Of a DNA stretch of 7,857 nt, positions 4,908-7,857 are shown in pieces. Numbering within the stretch: the stretch's first letter is position 1; each line of letters begins with the position of its first letter. The notes under the pieces were generated by a model. It saw nothing but the letters and a program-made list of their open reading frames with translations, did not search any database and was not told the DNA's origin. The position numbers were made by a program, and so were the translations under genes. Source of the stretch: Methanomicrobiales archaeon (GTDB lineage: Archaea; Halobacteriota; Methanomicrobia; Methanomicrobiales; Methanoculleaceae); contig JAAZID010000135.1 of NCBI GenBank assembly GCA_012510295.1, positions 1-7,857 on the forward strand, in the 5' to 3' direction.

Positions 4908-5714
4908 ATGACAGGACGAATTGAGATAGGATCGAAACTACGAGGCGAGAGCCTTGTCCGGCGTGGCCTGATGCGGGAGACTGCGAAAATCCAGCAGATC
5001 CGGATCATGCCTGACCTGAACGTGATCAAGATCGGCGGCCACGGTGTCATCGATTATGGGAAGAAGGTGATCTACCCGTTGATCGAGGAGATCGGCGAAC
5101 TCACCCGGGATCACAAGATCCTGGTCGCCACCGGCGGTGGCGCCCGGACGCGGCACATACTCGATGTCGGGATCGACCTCGGTATGCCGACGGGGGTGCT
5201 CGCGGAACTGGCGGGCAAGATCAGCGAACAGAACGCTGTCATGATATCGCTCCTCTTCTCGAGGTACAACGGTATCCGGATCGAGACCGGCGACCTCTTA
5301 AACCTCCCGTCGCTCATATCGCTCGGGATGCTGCCGGTCGTGCAGGGTACACCACCCTATGGGTTCTACGAGCACCCGCCGAGGATCGGCAGTATACCGC
5401 CGCACCGGACCGATACGGGGGCGTTCCTGATAGCCGAGGTCGTGGGCGCGAAGAACTGTATACTTGGAAAGAACGTTGATGGCCTCTACGCCGAGGATCC
5501 ACGTACAAACCCTGATGCAGAGTTCATAGCGGATATCACAGCCGATGAGCTCCTGGAGATGAACCTTGAGGATATGGTGCTTGAGGGCATGGCGGTCGAG
5601 CTGCTCCGGGATGCTGTTCATGTCAAAGAGATCAAGATCGTGAACGTTCATGTACCCGGGAACCTCACGCGGCTCATGAACGGTGAGCGCATCGGCACCA
5701 TAATCAGGGCGTGA
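4908..5714 (+). CDS. Amino-acid-kinase-fold protein resembling molybdenum storage protein subunits MosA/MosB
   Basis: Product of 268 residues, close to the length of Azotobacter MosA and MosB (about 270-276). Matches I recognise from those proteins: the N-terminal extension ending IRIMPDLNVIKIGGHGVID (about 31-49), the loop TGGGARTRH (75-83), the SIPPHRTDTGAFLIAE segment (162-177), the nucleotide-site motif KNVDGLYAEDPRT (188-200) and the closing VHVPGNLTRLMNGERIGTIIRA (247-268). In Azotobacter the two subunits form a cage that uses ATP to pack molybdate or tungstate as polyoxometalate clusters. Here only one gene is present, so a homo-oligomer would be needed. The His-rich patch I remember in MosA before IPPHR is reduced to GFYEHPP (H156), so storage capacity is uncertain. 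The fold is shared with UMP kinase, a common automatic label, but the MosA/B-specific ends argue against true UMP kinase. The distant wtpA gene supports a Mo/W role. Confidence 0.85.
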   Translation: MTGRIEIGSKLRGESLVRRGLMRETAKIQQIRIMPDLNVIKIGGHGVIDYGKKVIYPLIEEIGELTRDHKILVATGGGARTRHILDVGIDLGMPTGVLAELAGKISEQNAVMISLLFSRYNGIRIETGDLLNLPSLISLGMLPVVQGTPPYGFYEHPPRIGSIPPHRTDTGAFLIAEVVGAKNCILGKNVDGLYAEDPRTNPDAEFIADITADELLEMNLEDMVLEGMAVELLRDAVHVKEIKIVNVHVPGNLTRLMNGERIGTIIRA

Positions 5715-5759
5715 GCGGCCCTTTAGTAAACCTATTTTGATTAACTCGGGAGAAGACTT

Positions 5760-5769
5760 CTTAAATTTT
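5760..5769 (+). promoter_or_regulatory. TATA-like element of the TiaS-like gene
   Basis: CTTAAATTTT, inside an AT-rich patch after the stop of the MosA/B-like gene, lies about 30 bases before the ATG at 5798. That spacing predicts a transcript starting only a few bases before the start codon, so the gene may have its own promoter and a near-leaderless mRNA rather than being only an operon member. Confidence 0.45.
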
Positions 5770-5797
5770 GCGTGCAGATAGAGAGACGAGCGATTCC

Positions 5798-6496
5798 ATG
5801 ACTCTCTACCTTGGCATTGATGACACTGATACCCTTGAGTCCCGGGGAACCGGACGACTCGCCCGCATGATCGCAGCAGAACTCGCCCGGTCGTACATGG
5901 TCTCCGGGGTAACCCGCCACCAGCTCTATGTCCATCCATCGATCCCGTACACCTCGCACAACAGCTGTGCGGTCATCCACATCCAGGGCGCGGATAACGG
6001 GGCCGGCGCCGATGTTTTCTCGGCCGCGAAGGAACTGATGCTCTCCGACTTCGTCGAGGGGAGCGACCCCGGGATCTGCGTCGCGACCACACCTGAGATC
6101 GGGGATGATCTCCGCGCTTTCGGATACCTGGCGAAGAAGAATATCGTGACGCAGGGCCAGGCGCGGGGGCTTGCCCGGGCGGCAGGGATCCGCCTTGAGG
6201 GGCTCGGCGGGACTGAGGACGGTGTGATCGGTGCGCTCGCCGGCATCGGGCTTGCAGCATCCGCAAACGATGGGCGGTTCATCATCAAAGACGCGACCCG
6301 GAGTATCCAGGGCACCCAGTCGGTCGATGCGATCCTCGCCTGCGGCGTCGACCGGGTCATGACGCGCGACGGCGCGGTGGTCGGTGAGGGCGTCGTGGCA
6401 CTCCGGAAGTTCCCGAAACCCGCCTTCATCGGGGGGAAGGCGATCCTCTTCGTCGAGCCGGTCGATGGGGTGTACTGCGATATCGTGATCGGGTGA
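5798..6496 (+). CDS. Stand-alone TiaS N-terminal-domain-like protein
   Basis: Product of 232 residues from ATG 5798. It begins LYLGIDDTDT (residues 3-12), the signature of TiaS, the archaeal tRNA-Ile2 agmatidine synthetase. It continues with HPSIPYTSHNSCAVI (46-60), equivalent to the TiaS segment with the conserved Asn, and GLGGTEDGVIGALAGIGL (135-152), matching the TiaS GxGNGRGLIGALAAIG region but with the Asn-Gly-Arg altered. True TiaS is about 420 residues and carries an OB-fold and zinc ribbons for tRNA binding; both are missing here and no cysteine pairs are visible, so this is unlikely to modify tRNA-Ile. Its activity is unknown. The frame could start earlier at TTG 5768, but the ATG sits directly before the conserved motif and behind a TATA-like element. 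It follows the MosA/B-like gene by 83 bp on the same strand and is convergent with wtpA. Confidence 0.8.
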   Translation: MTLYLGIDDTDTLESRGTGRLARMIAAELARSYMVSGVTRHQLYVHPSIPYTSHNSCAVIHIQGADNGAGADVFSAAKELMLSDFVEGSDPGICVATTPEIGDDLRAFGYLAKKNIVTQGQARGLARAAGIRLEGLGGTEDGVIGALAGIGLAASANDGRFIIKDATRSIQGTQSVDAILACGVDRVMTRDGAVVGEGVVALRKFPKPAFIGGKAILFVEPVDGVYCDIVIG

Positions 6497-6504
6497 GGGC
6501 GGGG

Positions 6505-6540
6505 AGAGATCTCTGCCTCTACCTGCCGGAAAATTTGTTC
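6505..6540. terminator. Possible two-way terminator between convergent genes
   Basis: The 45-bp gap between the TiaS-like and wtpA stop codons holds the perfect palindrome AGAGATCTCT (6505-6514) and the AT tract AAAATTTGTT (6530-6539), which offers short T-runs on both strands. This is a reasonable place for transcripts from both sides to end; the T-runs are short, so confidence is low. Confidence 0.35.
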
Positions 6541-6541
6541 A

Positions 6542-7534
6542 TCAGCCCATCGCGGTAGCACCGGGCTTCGGCCAGCCATCCCGGAATGCTTCCAGGACAA
6601 AGTCGACAAATATCTCTGCCTCATCCGGGTGCGGCGCGTCTGCGGGAATGGTCATCGCGTAGACGATCGGCTGGCCTATCCGCTCGCTCCCGATGGACTG
6701 AAACCGCCTGAACCCGAGGGTCACGTGCACTTTCTGGTAGTCATCGGCGTATTCCGCGAAACCGAGGTTGATTTGGGGCGGGAGGTCGATCCACAAAAGC
6801 CCGTGGTCCTCTGCGACGCTCCGGTACTCAAAGGCGTAGTCGATCCCGCCGGCATCCAGGAGTGAGAGGAGATAGATGCTCCCATCGCGGATGGCGACCT
6901 TATCACCTGCCGGCCTCATCAGTTCCGGCAGGGTGATCTTCGCTACACCATCCTCGCGGGTTACCGGGAGGGAGGGATTGAAGGATCCGCCGATGATCGC
7001 CTCAAAGAGTCCGGGCTCTCCATAGTACTCCTCGGCAAGCGCCGTCACCATGAGCGCCCGGTAGCCGCAGGCGTCGAGCATGGGATTTGAGAACCCTACC
7101 CGCACGTCCGGGCGGGAGAGGATCCGGTACCAGTTCTCCTGCGTTATCTCGTCTGCGCCGATGCTCTTATCGGTGTAGGCGATCACCACCTCGTTCTCGG
7201 CAAAGGCGACATACCAGTCGGTATAATTGCCACCCCCCTCCAGCATCGGCCGGTACATCATATCCGGTATCAACGACGCATCCGCGACCGCGACGACATC
7301 GACATCCCTCCTGAGGTCTGTCACCTGCCTGATGGCCTGGATACTCCCATGCCCCTCGATGCGGACGTCGATATCAGGGTGCTGGCTCTCGAAGGCGGCC
7401 TCGATATCCTCAAGCGGGTAGAGGAGGCTGCCTGCCGGTATCACCATGAGGGTGGTGCGTTCAGGGTCGGTGTCGGTGCAGCCCGCTGATACCGCAAGGA
7501 AGAGGAGGATGGCGAGGGCCGCAGGGCGGTTCAT
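6542..7534 (-). CDS. wtpA: WtpA-type tungstate/molybdate-binding lipoprotein of an ABC transporter
   Basis: Product of 330 residues, near the usual 330-350. It starts with a lipoprotein signal peptide (MNRPAALAILLFLAVSAGC), lipid-anchored cysteine at residue 19, so it is displayed outside the membrane. The mature part shows the archaeal WtpA/ModA layout: AGSLLYPLEDIEAAFESQHPDIDV (34-57), GHGSIQAIRQVTDL with DVVAVADASLIPDMMY (61-94), TDWYVAFAENEVVIAYTDKS (105-124), NPMLDACGYRA (150-160) and DYAFEYRSVAEDHGL (232-246). In the Archaeoglobus and Pyrococcus proteins two carboxylates complete octahedral oxyanion coordination; D154 and E236 appear to be their counterparts. The ATG overlaps the stop of the upstream gene (ATGA, 7531-7534), and a GAGGT lies 9 bases before it, so translation is probably coupled. 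No wtpB permease or wtpC ATPase gene follows; the next gene is convergent. Confidence 0.92.
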   Translation of the reverse strand: MNRPAALAILLFLAVSAGCTDTDPERTTLMVIPAGSLLYPLEDIEAAFESQHPDIDVRIEGHGSIQAIRQVTDLRRDVDVVAVADASLIPDMMYRPMLEGGGNYTDWYVAFAENEVVIAYTDKSIGADEITQENWYRILSRPDVRVGFSNPMLDACGYRALMVTALAEEYYGEPGLFEAIIGGSFNPSLPVTREDGVAKITLPELMRPAGDKVAIRDGSIYLLSLLDAGGIDYAFEYRSVAEDHGLLWIDLPPQINLGFAEYADDYQKVHVTLGFRRFQSIGSERIGQPIVYAMTIPADAPHPDEAEIFVDFVLEAFRDGWPKPGATAMG

Positions 7535-7857
7535 CGCCTGTGGACCTCGACCCGGTCAACCCATTTCACCCACGAACTCCCCTCGGTGATGACATCGGGG
7601 TTCTCTGTGATGATGACGAGGCGGAGTGGTCCACCTTCATCGGAGGGTAGCGGCTTTCCATCCTGTTCGTACGCCAGGATCACGCGGAGCGGTGGCGGTG
7701 TAATTTCCTTGAGGTTTTCATCGAAGGTGAAGAATCCCTCTCCGTTCACCTGGTCTATACCAAAGACCCAGAGGTATCCATCCTCCGCTGAGATGTAGAC
7801 CAGGTCGTCCTCCCCGGCGCCGCCTGCCGCCAGAACGAGATCAGCGAGGAGAACACC
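7531..7857 (-). CDS. C-terminal part of an exported molybdopterin-binding (sulfite-oxidase-fold) type protein, cut by the window edge
   Basis: The frame is open to the right edge of the window, giving at least 108 residues of C-terminal sequence, so the gene starts outside. A GTG at 7749 lies inside the conserved region and is not the start. The visible part begins GVLLADLVLAAGG, followed by an YISAEDGYLWVFGIDQV strand region, LRVILAYEQDGKPLPSDEGGPLRLVI and the closing WVKWVDRVEV. This order matches the C-terminal half of the oxidoreductase molybdopterin-binding (SUOX-like) domain, in which GxPLxxLL and GxPLPxxxGxPLRLV...KWVxxIEV are typical. The Mo-ligand cysteine, if there is one, would lie outside the window, so I cannot say whether it is an enzyme. 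It ends in a 4-bp ATGA overlap with wtpA, so the two are almost certainly co-translated. Confidence 0.75.
   Translation of the reverse strand, partial: GVLLADLVLAAGGAGEDDLVYISAEDGYLWVFGIDQVNGEGFFTFDENLKEITPPPLRVILAYEQDGKPLPSDEGGPLRLVIITENPDVITEGSSWVKWVDRVEVHRR
7544..7548 (-). promoter_or_regulatory. Shine-Dalgarno of wtpA inside the upstream gene
   Basis: Reads GAGGT on the minus strand, 9 bases before the wtpA ATG and within the last codons of the preceding gene. Together with the ATGA overlap it indicates coupled translation and fixes the wtpA start directly before its signal peptide. Confidence 0.5.

Noticed and set aside
4908..5714. Genuine UMP kinase (pyrH)
   Set aside because: The N-terminal extension, PPHRTDTGAF and the VPGNLTR...GTIIRA ending match molybdenum storage subunits; archaeal UMP kinases are shorter, about 225-230 residues.
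5768..5797. Earlier TTG start for the TiaS-like gene
   Set aside because: The TTG lies inside the TATA-like AT-rich patch, and the ATG at 5798 is directly before the conserved LYLGIDDTDT motif.
5926..6624. 232-residue minus-strand frame opposite the TiaS-like gene
   Set aside because: Ser/Pro/Ala-rich antisense translation; the plus-strand frame has the GIDDTDT family motif.
1..7857. Mobile elements, CRISPR arrays, prophage or toxin-antitoxin modules
   Set aside because: I saw no transposase or integrase motifs, no regularly spaced direct repeats and no terminal inverted repeats. Composition is even apart from short AT-rich promoter islands.

Overview
The window looks like a GC-rich chromosomal segment of a methanogenic archaeon, most likely of the order Methanomicrobiales (Methanoculleus-like; the genus is a guess from family content and composition, not a computed placement). 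The archaeal assignment rests on a UPF0216 (DUF61) gene, a protein built on the TiaS N-terminal domain, a WtpA-type tungstate/molybdate-binding lipoprotein, a sensor protein of the PAS/GAF type common in these methanogens, and TATA-box-like rather than -35/-10 promoters. Nothing points to a phage, plasmid, insertion sequence or CRISPR array.

Layout. (1) 1-1539, plus strand: a PAS-GAF-PAS sensor ending in a histidine-kinase-like dimerisation helix with no ATPase domain. It may begin left of the window. (2) 1584-2264, minus strand: a YgjP-type zinc metallopeptidase, tail to tail with the sensor. It is divergent from (3) 2323-2964, plus strand: a MerR-like DNA-binding protein with a long coiled coil. 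The 58-bp gap between them holds a perfect 12-bp palindrome. (4) 2965-3145: an intergenic stretch with a strong hairpin, a second inverted repeat, a 12-bp palindrome and TATA boxes, leading into (5) a small secreted or membrane protein of unknown function at 3146-3394. (6) 3401-3832, minus strand: UPF0216 protein. (7) 3833-4158: a gap of about 330 bp with inverted repeats and no convincing gene. (8) 4159-4551 and 4581-4814, minus strand: a winged-helix-like protein and a conserved-looking 77-residue protein. (9) 4908-5714, plus strand: an amino-acid-kinase-fold protein that clearly resembles the Azotobacter molybdenum storage protein subunits MosA/MosB. It is divergent from the 77-residue gene across an 8+8 bp inverted repeat. 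(10) 5798-6496, plus strand: a stand-alone TiaS-like N-terminal domain protein. (11) 6542-7534, minus strand: wtpA, translationally coupled (ATGA overlap) to (12) 7531-7857, minus strand, a gene running off the right edge whose visible part looks like the C-terminal half of a sulfite-oxidase-fold (molybdopterin-binding) domain.

How it fits together. The right half (4.6-7.86 kb) has a molybdenum/tungsten theme: an oxyanion-binding lipoprotein, a MosA/B-like cage-protein homologue and a molybdopterin-fold exported protein. Methanogens need Mo/W for formylmethanofuran dehydrogenase and often formate dehydrogenase, so uptake plus buffering makes sense. The 77-residue protein and the TiaS-like protein are unassigned partners in that neighbourhood and are the best candidates here for something undescribed. 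The left half holds signalling and regulatory genes with no obvious link to metal handling.
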